Assembly (NCBI GenBank): GCA_029261835.1
Contig: JAJDAO010000050.1
Location: forward strand, 310,001-374,000
DNA length: 64,000 nt
DNA from: Deltaproteobacteria bacterium
Lineage (GTDB): Bacteria; Myxococcota_A; UBA9160; UBA4427
Direction of reading: 5' to 3'
Position 1 is the stretch's first letter, and every line of letters starts with the position of its first letter. This document shows positions 17,121 through 24,529 of the stretch, piece after piece. The translations under genes and the position numbers were made by a program. A model generated the notes under the pieces. That model did no database searches and was not told where the DNA came from. It worked only from the letters and a program-made list of their open reading frames with translations.

Positions 17121-17583
17121 GGGCGGCTTGCCTCTCCCTGCTCGGTACGTCAGTGTCTTCGAGGATTGTGCCACAGGCCGAGCAAGCAACATGCCAAGTT
17201 GCACATGGGCTGCTTGTGTTTCCCACGGCCACCTCAAGGGTCGACTCAGGCAGAACAGCCAGACCAAGGAACCACACTGTGGCCGGACGCCTCACCCCAT
17301 ATGCTCATACGCCACAGTTTCGGAGCAACTGACGTGCTGATTCGCCTCGTCTGCGAACTCCCGCCCCGCCTGTGTACTCTCGCCCCGCCGTCGAGCCCCG
17401 CGAGGTTCGCTCTCGTCGAGCGGCGAGCCCGCTGGCTCGCGCCCATTCCCGCGCGCATTGACTTCGAGGCATCCTCTGTCAGCCTCCGAGACGCGTGAAG
17501 GGCCCAGCGGAATCAGGTGAGCCAACTGAGTCGGATTCAAGACGTGGTGCCAGGCGGGTAGTCAACGGAAATGGAGGGCCAGC
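17121..17583. other. Divergent regulatory region of the cytochrome genes (463 bp)
   Basis: No credible gene. Minus-strand side: sigma-54 type promoter at 17181-17196. Further up are short dyads such as CCACACTGTGG (17272-17282) and TGTGCCACA (17167-17175), which could bind a regulator, though such short dyads are weak evidence. On the plus-strand side I see only the Shine-Dalgarno GGAGGG of the pentaheme gene and no convincing promoter. Confidence 0.5.
17181..17196 (-). promoter_or_regulatory. Sigma-54 (-24/-12) type promoter for the cytochrome/NrfD operon
   Basis: Reads TGGCATGTTGCTTGCT on the minus strand, matching TGGCAYR-N4-TTGCW with GG and GC separated by exactly ten bases. The predicted transcript start is near 17170, about 50 bases before the tetraheme ATG. 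Sigma-54 promoters need an enhancer-binding activator, and none is encoded nearby. Confidence 0.6.
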
Positions 17584-18402
17584 GTGAGAGGTCAGCGCTT
17601 CAAGCTGCAATGCGTCAGTAGAGGAGCTCTGCCGGGCGGAGTGCTCGTGGTCTCGTCAATCGTGCTGTTGTTGTCGACGGCAGGCGCGCTGGCCTCCCAG
17701 GATCCGAGTTCCTGCGTCGTCTGCCATCGGGACCCGGATCTCCTGGTCACCAACAAGAAGCTCTACGACTACTTCAAGCAGTGGCAATCCTCCGTCCACC
17801 AGCAGGAGGATGTGAGCTGCGAAGACTGCCACGGTGGGAATGCCGAGCTTTCGGACAAGAAAGCAGCTCACGGGGAAGGCATCGGAGGCGCGGCGAAGTC
17901 GAGCGGCGTCAATTTCAAGAATATTCCGAAGACCTGCGGCGAGTGCCACGACGAGATTCTCCAGGGATTCCGGAAGAGTGCGCACTTCGAGCACGTGGCG
18001 GCTGAGGAGCAGGGGGATCAGGGCCCCACCTGTGTCACCTGCCACGGATCCATCAACGTGGACGTGCTCGATGTGACTTCGATCGGAAAGTCCTGCGCGC
18101 GCTGCCACAACGAGGAGAGCGACAATCACCCGGAGAATCCCGAGAAGGCGACTGCAATCCTGAACAAGTTCCTTTCGATTCATCGCTTCTACCGCTACAT
18201 CACCGTCCGGGCGGAGCCTGCGGAAGCGAAGGCGTTCTTCCGCGACATGGACCAGCGGCTCGAGGCGCTCACGGTGACCTGGCACACTTTCGATCTCGCC
18301 AAGATCACGGAGGAGACGGAAGAGGTGCTGTCTCGGCTGAAGGCGAAGCGCGACGAGCTTCGCAAGAGCAGGAGCGAGAGCAAGAGCGAGAACAAGGAAT
18401 AG
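17584..18402 (+). CDS. Periplasmic pentaheme c-type cytochrome (paralogue B)
   Basis: A 272-residue exported protein with a signal peptide (hydrophobic about 17-36) and five CxxCH sites at residues 44-48, 79-83, 118-122, 150-154 and 171-175. It keeps the same heme order and spacing as the protein at 13460-14269 and shares strings such as GPTCVTCHGSIN and LNKFLSIHRFYRYITVR (RF versus RY). The C-terminal tail is lysine/serine/glutamate rich. The GTG start has GGAGGG six bases upstream. It is divergent from the NrfD operon, so the two pentaheme paralogues flank that module. It probably accepts or donates electrons to it. Confidence 0.88.
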   Translation: MRGQRFKLQCVSRGALPGGVLVVSSIVLLLSTAGALASQDPSSCVVCHRDPDLLVTNKKLYDYFKQWQSSVHQQEDVSCEDCHGGNAELSDKKAAHGEGIGGAAKSSGVNFKNIPKTCGECHDEILQGFRKSAHFEHVAAEEQGDQGPTCVTCHGSINVDVLDVTSIGKSCARCHNEESDNHPENPEKATAILNKFLSIHRFYRYITVRAEPAEAKAFFRDMDQRLEALTVTWHTFDLAKITEETEEVLSRLKAKRDELRKSRSESKSENKE

Positions 18403-18434
18403 TCGGAGGGGGCGTGGGGGAGCGGATCCCCGGC

Positions 18435-20180
18435 TCAGGTCTCCCTCCGCAGCATTCTCGGCGTCACGATCAGCGCCGCGCCGTAGACCGCAAGCGCGAG
18501 GAAGAGGGCACGCGGGTCTCCGTAAGAGAGGTCCTGCCAGAGCAGCTTCGCGAAGCCGCCGACCAGCACCGGATAGGCGAGCCAGGTCAGCTCGAGCAGA
18601 GCCCAGCGTCGGCCGGCCCAAGCCAGGGCGACTGCCGTCCCTGCGATGATCGCCGTTCGTCCGGCTGCGAGCAGAGCAGGGTCGGGCACCTCGCCGCCCA
18701 CCGCCGCTAGAGGACGTGCCAGCCATCCCGCCGCGATCCCGGCAACGCTCCAGACCGCTACGCCGCCGACGATGAGCTGCGGCAGCAGCTCGAACCACTC
18801 ACTCGCAGAGTCGCTCTTGGACGTGACCAGTATCCAGAAGCTGCCGATCGCCACGCCCGTTAGCCCGATGGAGAGCAGCGTCACCGTGCCCCAGCTATCG
18901 GCGGACTCCGCCAGCAGGCCATCGAACGCGCAGCCCAGCAGTCCGCCCACTGCAGCAGCGGCAGCCACGTAGCAGGCTCCGTGAAGTCTCAGGGTGATGC
19001 GATCAAAACGCTTGCCCAGCCAGGCGGCTGTGATGGCCAAGGCCGACCATGTGCACGCAAGCGCGATCGGATCGAGAGTCATGTAGGTTCCCGCCAGAAC
19101 CATCAGGCCACCGAAAGTCGTGTAGCAGTAGAAATTCCGCCCTCGCCCCGAGCGGCGGTCTATGAAGCTGAATGCGGTCGCATAACAGGCCGCACCGACC
19201 GCCAGCAGCGCGAGTCCGATTCCCGGCGCCCCCCCCTCCCCGCTGAGGCTGACCAGCTTCACAGCGCCACCGCAGCCCACCAACAGCGCGATCACGGCCT
19301 GCGTCATTTCGAACGGAGTCACGGGGCGCTCGCGCAGCAGGCTGCGGGCGCTGATGCTGACGAAGTAGATCGCGGGGATTGCCAGTCCGATCGCGATCAC
19401 GCTGCTGTGTGACAGGACGGGGTAGCCCTCCGGAGCCGGTCCGTCGCGCAGCGCGGAGGTGAGCAGCAACAGCATCGCCAGATCGAGCGTCAGCGCGGCC
19501 GGCCAGCGCAGTCCCAGCCAGCGCTCCTGGAATGCCACCAGCTCTACCAGTGCGACGATCAGCAGAAGTACGATCGTGAAAGCCAGGAAATCATGCGTGC
19601 CAAGGAAGAGACTCAGAGTAGTCACGAGCGTGAGCAGGCAGACCCCCCAAGCGATCTCCCACAGATCACGCCTCCAAGACACCGCAAAACCCATTGCGCA
19701 GAAGAGAACGAGAGCCCCGGCGGCAGCGGGGATCGGCACGAATTCGAATCGTGCCGTCGACTCCCAGATCAGTGGAAAGGCGATCATCATGGCGGCGGCC
19801 CCATGAAAGAACGCGCCGAGACGTTGGCCCGCATCCGCCGCGCGTCTGACTTGAGCCAGCCACCACGTCGCGTATGCCAGCGCGGCCGCTGCCCCCCAGA
19901 AAGGTGGGATTACCGCCGCGTCGCTAACGGCGCGCAGCAGGTACGCGCCACCCAGCACGATGAGCGTTCGGCCGATGAGGGCGACGACTTTCGCCGGGCT
20001 CGGGAGTTCCGGGATCCCCGGCTGGTCGACTGGTGTCGCCTGATCTGCGGCCTCAGCCGAGAAGGTCGTCGCGTAGGCACCGTTGCGGGCCTCCAGCCCG
20101 TCGAGCCTTCGCTGGACCTCGTTCAGCTCGCCGGCCAGATTCGCGATCTGTGCCCGCAGTTCCTCGAGTTGCGCCTCCAA
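18435..20180 (-). CDS. Polytopic membrane protein with N-terminal coiled coil (DUF2339-like)
   Basis: A 581-residue protein: a short coiled coil (MEAQLEELRAQIANLAGEL, residues 1-32), a linker, then about sixteen hydrophobic segments, the plan of the DUF2339 family of large inner-membrane proteins of unknown function. The start is TTG; a TAA stop lies four codons upstream in frame, so no longer form is possible, and the Shine-Dalgarno is poor. It converges with the pentaheme cytochrome gene, 32 bases apart. I cannot assign a function. Confidence 0.7.
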   Translation of the reverse strand: MEAQLEELRAQIANLAGELNEVQRRLDGLEARNGAYATTFSAEAADQATPVDQPGIPELPSPAKVVALIGRTLIVLGGAYLLRAVSDAAVIPPFWGAAAALAYATWWLAQVRRAADAGQRLGAFFHGAAAMMIAFPLIWESTARFEFVPIPAAAGALVLFCAMGFAVSWRRDLWEIAWGVCLLTLVTTLSLFLGTHDFLAFTIVLLLIVALVELVAFQERWLGLRWPAALTLDLAMLLLLTSALRDGPAPEGYPVLSHSSVIAIGLAIPAIYFVSISARSLLRERPVTPFEMTQAVIALLVGCGGAVKLVSLSGEGGAPGIGLALLAVGAACYATAFSFIDRRSGRGRNFYCYTTFGGLMVLAGTYMTLDPIALACTWSALAITAAWLGKRFDRITLRLHGACYVAAAAAVGGLLGCAFDGLLAESADSWGTVTLLSIGLTGVAIGSFWILVTSKSDSASEWFELLPQLIVGGVAVWSVAGIAAGWLARPLAAVGGEVPDPALLAAGRTAIIAGTAVALAWAGRRWALLELTWLAYPVLVGGFAKLLWQDLSYGDPRALFLALAVYGAALIVTPRMLRRET

Positions 20181-20381
20181 GGAGCGTTACTCCACAGCAG
20201 CGGGTTTCATCATCGAGATAGGGGCCGCCCCGAGAACGGCCTCCCTCTTCTTCCTGGTCCTGGTTCCTGTTCCAGCCTTCGCCGGGAGTCGATTATAACC
20301 CCAGTCGACAGCTCTTCTGTCGAAATCTGCTCGACCATCGCGCTCTTGTGTGTGCTGTCGCGGTGCACCGGTGCCGGTAAG

Positions 20382-21332
20382 CTACGACCGCTGGCCCACA
20401 GTGTTCTTCAGACTGCCGATGTGCTCGATCCAGAGTCGGATTTCGTCGCCCGGGGATAGCCAGCGGCCGTTCTCCATCCCGCTGCCACCGGGCAGGGTAC
20501 CGCTGGCCAACAGCTCCCCTGGGTGAAGCTGCTCACCACGTGAGGCGTGGGCCAGCGCCTCGCCCAGAGTGTGAAAGGGTTCGCGCGTCGTGGTCGTGCA
20601 GACCGTCTGGCCGTTGATGTGGACTTCTGCCCGCAGCGACTCGAGGTGCGGTATCACGGCGTCAGCAGTGGCGACGACGGAGGAGAGGCCGGTCAGAAAG
20701 TGCTTGGCTTTCTGCGGGCCGAAACCGCTGCGCATCTCGGGGAGCTGAACATCCCGCGCGCTGAAGTCGTTGAGCACGAGGAAGCCTCCGACGGCCGAGA
20801 TCGCTTCCTCCGGCGTGGCGTCCTTGAGCGGAGTGGAGAGCACCAGCGCGAGCTCCAGTTCGTAGTCCAGCGCTTCGCTATAGCCGGGCCACTCCACGAG
20901 AGCGTCCTCGGAGAGCATATTGAGGTGGTTGCCCAAGTAGTAGATGGGCTGTCGATACCAGAGCCAGTGTGGACGAAAAGGCGGAAAAGGGCGTCGCACA
21001 AGCGTCTCCCAAACTCGGGAGATCGCGTAGGCAGAGGGCAGGAAGCGCCGGCTGAGTCCCCTGCCAGCCGCGATGACATGGTCTTCGTAGAGCATGAAGT
21101 CGCGAAATGAGCGGGGCGAGAAGGGCAGCAGGTCAACGGTTTCGTCGCCCGGAGGCGGTCCGAGTATGTCCAGCGCGCGCATCACGTCGCGTGCGCCGAT
21201 TCGGACCCCTTCGAGGATATCGATCAGCCCGCGGTTTGCGACCTCGCCTTCAACGAGTGTCCAGCCCTCGCCGCGGTCGACCAGCAGCCGAACAGAACGC
21301 TCTGCTCCCAGGGCAACGCGCTTGAATCGCAT
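20382..21332 (-). CDS. Fumarylacetoacetate hydrolase (FAH) family protein
   Basis: A 316-residue metal-dependent hydrolase or decarboxylase of the FAH superfamily. Seen: MLYEDHVIAAGRG, YYLGNHLNML, ALDYELELALVL (metal-binding acidic residues), GGFLVLNDFSARDVQ and LASGTLPGGSGME, the last being close to the family signature. The ATG at 21332 follows GAGGAGAG; the open frame continues upstream without similarity. It is 83 bases downstream of an acyl-CoA dehydrogenase on the same strand, so an aromatic or ring-cleavage degradation role is plausible. The substrate is not determined. Confidence 0.85.
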   Translation of the reverse strand: MRFKRVALGAERSVRLLVDRGEGWTLVEGEVANRGLIDILEGVRIGARDVMRALDILGPPPGDETVDLLPFSPRSFRDFMLYEDHVIAAGRGLSRRFLPSAYAISRVWETLVRRPFPPFRPHWLWYRQPIYYLGNHLNMLSEDALVEWPGYSEALDYELELALVLSTPLKDATPEEAISAVGGFLVLNDFSARDVQLPEMRSGFGPQKAKHFLTGLSSVVATADAVIPHLESLRAEVHINGQTVCTTTTREPFHTLGEALAHASRGEQLHPGELLASGTLPGGSGMENGRWLSPGDEIRLWIEHIGSLKNTVGQRS

Positions 21333-21415
21333 GTTCTCTCCTCGACGCGCCCCTCTGATCCGAGGCGCCGACCTCGATCCGAAAGTCGAGTGTCCGCGGA
21401 CCTCCGAGATGGCCT

Positions 21416-22561
21416 CTAGAAGCCGAGCTGTTTGGCCAGGTACTGCATCATCGTTTCGTCGGAGCCGCCGCCTACTCTGGCGATGCGCGTATCCACGTAG
21501 GCGCGTCCGGCGGGACTCTCCTTCATGAATCCGTATCCGCCGCTCAATTGAAGACAGCCGTCGGCCACGCTGTGCGCGACGCGGCAGCAGTAGATCTTCG
21601 CCATGCTGATCATCTCGGTGGCGTCCTCCCGAGCGACGAGCGCTCGAGCGCACGCGTAAGCCAATTCTCTCGCGGCGGTGATCTCGGTGAGCATCTCGAC
21701 GAACTTGAACTGCGTGACCTGCATCTTGGCTAGCGGTCGCCCGAACATGATTCGTTGTTCGGCCCACTCCCGCGTCTTCTGCCACAGATCCTGCACGAGC
21801 GAAAGGCTCTGGAAACACACCACGAGGCGTTCGTCCTGGAACTGCATCATCTGCTGGTGGAAGCCGCGACCGATATCGCCGACGGTGTTCGAAACGGGGA
21901 CTCGAACGTCGTCGAAGTAGAGCTGCCCGGTGTCGGACCCCCAGGCCCCGATCTTGTCGAGTAGTTCGTACCGGAACCCAGGTGCGTCAGTCGGAACGAC
22001 GATCTGCGAGAAGCCTCCATACCCGGCATCTCGATCCGTTACGGCGAGGAGGCAGAGCCAGTCGGCGGTGGCCGCGTTGGTGATGTAGAGCTTGGAGCCG
22101 TTGATGACCCACTCGTCCCCATCCCGCACGGCGCGCGTCTTGATACCCGAGACGTCCGATCCGGCATCCGGCTCGGTTACGGCGATGGCGGCGACCATGT
22201 CGCCAGCGATCGCGGGGACGAGGTACTGTTCCTTGAGTTGCTCGCTGCCGAATCTGTGCAGGGCAGGGGTCGCCATATCGGTTTGGACACCGATGCCGGT
22301 CGCCACTCCCGAGTTGTCGCATCGCCCGAGTTCCTCGTGGAGCACGGCTGAGAACGACCAGTCGAGCCCGGCACCGCCATAAGCAGGGTCGTAGCGAAGG
22401 CCCAGCATTCCGAGGTCACCCATCTGTCTGTAGAGCGCCTTGTCGATACAGCCCATTTGGTCGAATTCGCGCGCGCGAGGTCGGAGCTCCTCCTCTACGA
22501 ACTTCCGAACGGTCTCACGGAAGAGTTCGTGCTCGGGGGTGGAGAAGAGTTCCTTCGACAT
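21416..22561 (-). CDS. Acyl-CoA dehydrogenase (isovaleryl/long-chain-like active site)
   Basis: A 381-residue FAD enzyme that oxidises acyl-CoA to the trans-2-enoyl-CoA. Family blocks: AIAVTEPDAGSDVSGIKTRA, GSKLYITNA, GGYGFMKESPAGRAYVDTRI. The position that carries the catalytic Glu in short- and medium-chain enzymes is glycine here (ARVGGGSDE), while helix G has FQDERLVVC, matching the glutamate of isovaleryl- and long-chain-type enzymes. The ATG at 22561 follows GAGGAGAC. It is probably co-transcribed with the FAH gene and divergent from the SDR gene. Confidence 0.88.
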   Translation of the reverse strand: MSKELFSTPEHELFRETVRKFVEEELRPRAREFDQMGCIDKALYRQMGDLGMLGLRYDPAYGGAGLDWSFSAVLHEELGRCDNSGVATGIGVQTDMATPALHRFGSEQLKEQYLVPAIAGDMVAAIAVTEPDAGSDVSGIKTRAVRDGDEWVINGSKLYITNAATADWLCLLAVTDRDAGYGGFSQIVVPTDAPGFRYELLDKIGAWGSDTGQLYFDDVRVPVSNTVGDIGRGFHQQMMQFQDERLVVCFQSLSLVQDLWQKTREWAEQRIMFGRPLAKMQVTQFKFVEMLTEITAARELAYACARALVAREDATEMISMAKIYCCRVAHSVADGCLQLSGGYGFMKESPAGRAYVDTRIARVGGGSDETMMQYLAKQLGF

Positions 22562-22767
22562 GGCGTTGTCTCCTCGTTCGTGATCCCAAGTGGTATTGAT
22601 CGGAAGAAGAATGCGAGAGTTCGCCATGCGGCGAATCGACCTTCTTCTCAGCGGACTCTCACCGCCACTCTCGGCTAGAGTACGCGTGATCGGGAGTGAT
22701 GGGCAATGGCCATGACAGGGACACGGCGTTCGCTACGGAATCGACCTGCCGTCTTGCCAGCGCGGCC

Positions 22768-23763
22768 GTGAAGACGGCGTTCGTAACGGGCGGAGCCGGC
22801 TTTCTCGGCCTCAACCTGGTCGAGCTGCTGGTCGAGGCGGGCTGGCGGGTGCTCGTCTTCGATCGAGCCTCGCCAGGCGCTGACTGCGTAGAAGCGCGCG
22901 GCGCCCAATTCCTGCACGGCGATATCACCGACGCCGAATGCTGCGCCGATGCGATGCCCGAGCATGTGGATGCGGTCTTCCATCTGGCGGGCAACACCAG
23001 TCACTGGAAGCTCGGCGATGCGCTGCAGACGCGCGTCAACGTGGAGGGAACGCGAACGGTTGTCAGCGCTGCCCTGCAGCGTGGTGCGGGGCGCTTCATT
23101 CATACTTCGAGTATTGCGGCCTACGGCTTCCATTCCGGGCGGATCACGGAAGAAACACGCTCGAGCGCTCTCCAGGCGCCGCTCAACTACTTTCGAACGA
23201 AGCGACTCGCCGAACTCGAGGTGGAGCGCGGCATCCAGCTCGGACTCGACGCGGTCATCCTGAACCCGGCCAATATCGTCGGGCGTTACGATCGCTTCGG
23301 TTGGTCCCGCCTGTTTCGGCTGGTGGAGCGCGGCAGACTGCCCGGGGTTCCGCCGGGTCGAGCCTCGTTCTGCCACGTCCGAGAGGTTGCTCGCGCCCAT
23401 GTCGCCGCCTTCGAGCGCGGTCGCACCGGGCGGCACTATCTCCTCGGCGGGGCAGACGCGAGCTGGCTGGAGTTTGTGCGGAAAATCGGCCTCCTGCTGT
23501 CGAAGCCGACAGCAAATCGACCGATCCCCGCTCCCCTGTCGAGAGCTCTTGGGCGCCTCTCGTTCTGGCTCTCACTGCTGACTCGCCGTGAGCCAGAGCT
23601 CACGCCCGAGAAGGCGATTCTCTTGTCTTCCGACCTCGTCTGCAGCTCACAGAGGGCCGAGAGTGAGCTCGGCTATACGTGCATTCCGTTGGCTGCGATG
23701 CTGGAGGAGTGCCACGGCTGGTTGCTGAGAGAGGCGTTGCTCGACACTTCTCAGCTCGAGTGA
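22768..23763 (+). CDS. NAD-dependent epimerase/dehydratase (extended SDR)
   Basis: A 331-residue extended short-chain dehydrogenase. The N terminus has the Rossmann motif VTGGAGFLG, then HLAGNTSHW, HTSSIAAYG (catalytic Ser) and NYFRTK (YxxxK catalytic Tyr/Lys), and ILNPANIVG. The later HVREVARAHVAAF is also typical. It resembles dihydroflavonol-reductase or hopanoid-associated NAD-dependent epimerases more than nucleotide-sugar epimerases, but the substrate is not clear. The GTG at 22768 fits the family start; in-frame starts at 22696/22699 would add 23-24 residues and none has a good Shine-Dalgarno. Confidence 0.83.
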   Translation: MKTAFVTGGAGFLGLNLVELLVEAGWRVLVFDRASPGADCVEARGAQFLHGDITDAECCADAMPEHVDAVFHLAGNTSHWKLGDALQTRVNVEGTRTVVSAALQRGAGRFIHTSSIAAYGFHSGRITEETRSSALQAPLNYFRTKRLAELEVERGIQLGLDAVILNPANIVGRYDRFGWSRLFRLVERGRLPGVPPGRASFCHVREVARAHVAAFERGRTGRHYLLGGADASWLEFVRKIGLLLSKPTANRPIPAPLSRALGRLSFWLSLLTRREPELTPEKAILLSSDLVCSSQRAESELGYTCIPLAAMLEECHGWLLREALLDTSQLE

Positions 23764-23788
23764 TCGACGAAGATGCTGCTGACGCCTC

Positions 23789-24436
23789 CTATTGCGTCCT
23801 TCTGCGCAGCGCGACGCGTCGTTTTCCCGCTCGCCAGGGACTGACGTGGGGATTGAGATCGAGGTGAAAGCGATAGGGGAGGTCGGCTCCCTTCGTCAGT
23901 CCGACTCGTGGTCCAACGACGATTGCGAGCGCTTTGCTCGACGCCTTGGACCGGCGGACGCACAGCTCGGGGCCGAGGGCGCTCGTGCCGTCGTGCTGCA
24001 CACTCAGGCCGAAAGCCTGGGCCAGGCGTCCCGGCCCGCTCGCGATGCGGCGAATCGGCGCATCCGGACCCAGACCTCGCAGCCGCTGCATCTGCGCCAT
24101 GCCGTCGAGAGGTTCGACGGCTCGCAGCAGTACCGCTGCGCCGACTCCCGGCTCGCCGCAAACCAGATTCACGCAGGTGTGAATCCCATAGCTCCGATAG
24201 GCGTAGAGTTGGCCAGCCGGACCGAACATGCTCCTGTTTCGCTCCGTGCATCCGCGATGTGAATGTGAGCCCGGGTCGCTGCCGTCTCCCAGATAGGCCT
24301 CCGCCTCGACGAGTAGACCCGCCAGGCGCACACCGTTCGGCAGCACTCTGACCAGAACGCAGCCGATCAGCTCGCGGGCCACGGCGGTACACGGCTGCTC
24401 GAAGAACGAACGGGGGAGCTTGGCTCCGAAACGCAT
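23789..24436 (-). CDS. DNA-3-methyladenine glycosylase (AAG/MPG type)
   Basis: A 215-residue base-excision repair enzyme that removes alkylated purines from DNA. LLVEAEAYLG holds the catalytic glutamate, followed by DPGSHSHRGCTERNRSMF, LYAYRSYGIHTCVN and GAAVLLRAVEP, all diagnostic of the AAG/MPG (AlkA-unrelated) family. The ATG at 24436 gives the standard N terminus MRFGAKLPRSFF; an ATG at 24469 would add eleven residues. It converges with the SDR gene and follows the fusion gene on the same strand. Confidence 0.9.
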   Translation of the reverse strand: MRFGAKLPRSFFEQPCTAVARELIGCVLVRVLPNGVRLAGLLVEAEAYLGDGSDPGSHSHRGCTERNRSMFGPAGQLYAYRSYGIHTCVNLVCGEPGVGAAVLLRAVEPLDGMAQMQRLRGLGPDAPIRRIASGPGRLAQAFGLSVQHDGTSALGPELCVRRSKASSKALAIVVGPRVGLTKGADLPYRFHLDLNPHVSPWRAGKRRVALRRRTQ

Positions 24437-24529
24437 GGCCCTGCAGGTTACCGCGCCGTGGCCTGGCATGGTGCGGCACGAAGCAGAAAGCGCGCGAGCT
24501 TGTCGACCGAGCCGTGCTCCCGCCAGTTC

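Noticed and set aside
16561..17498. Plus-strand frames opposite the tetraheme cytochrome and its leader
   Set aside because: Antisense to a protein with four CxxCH sites; no independent support.
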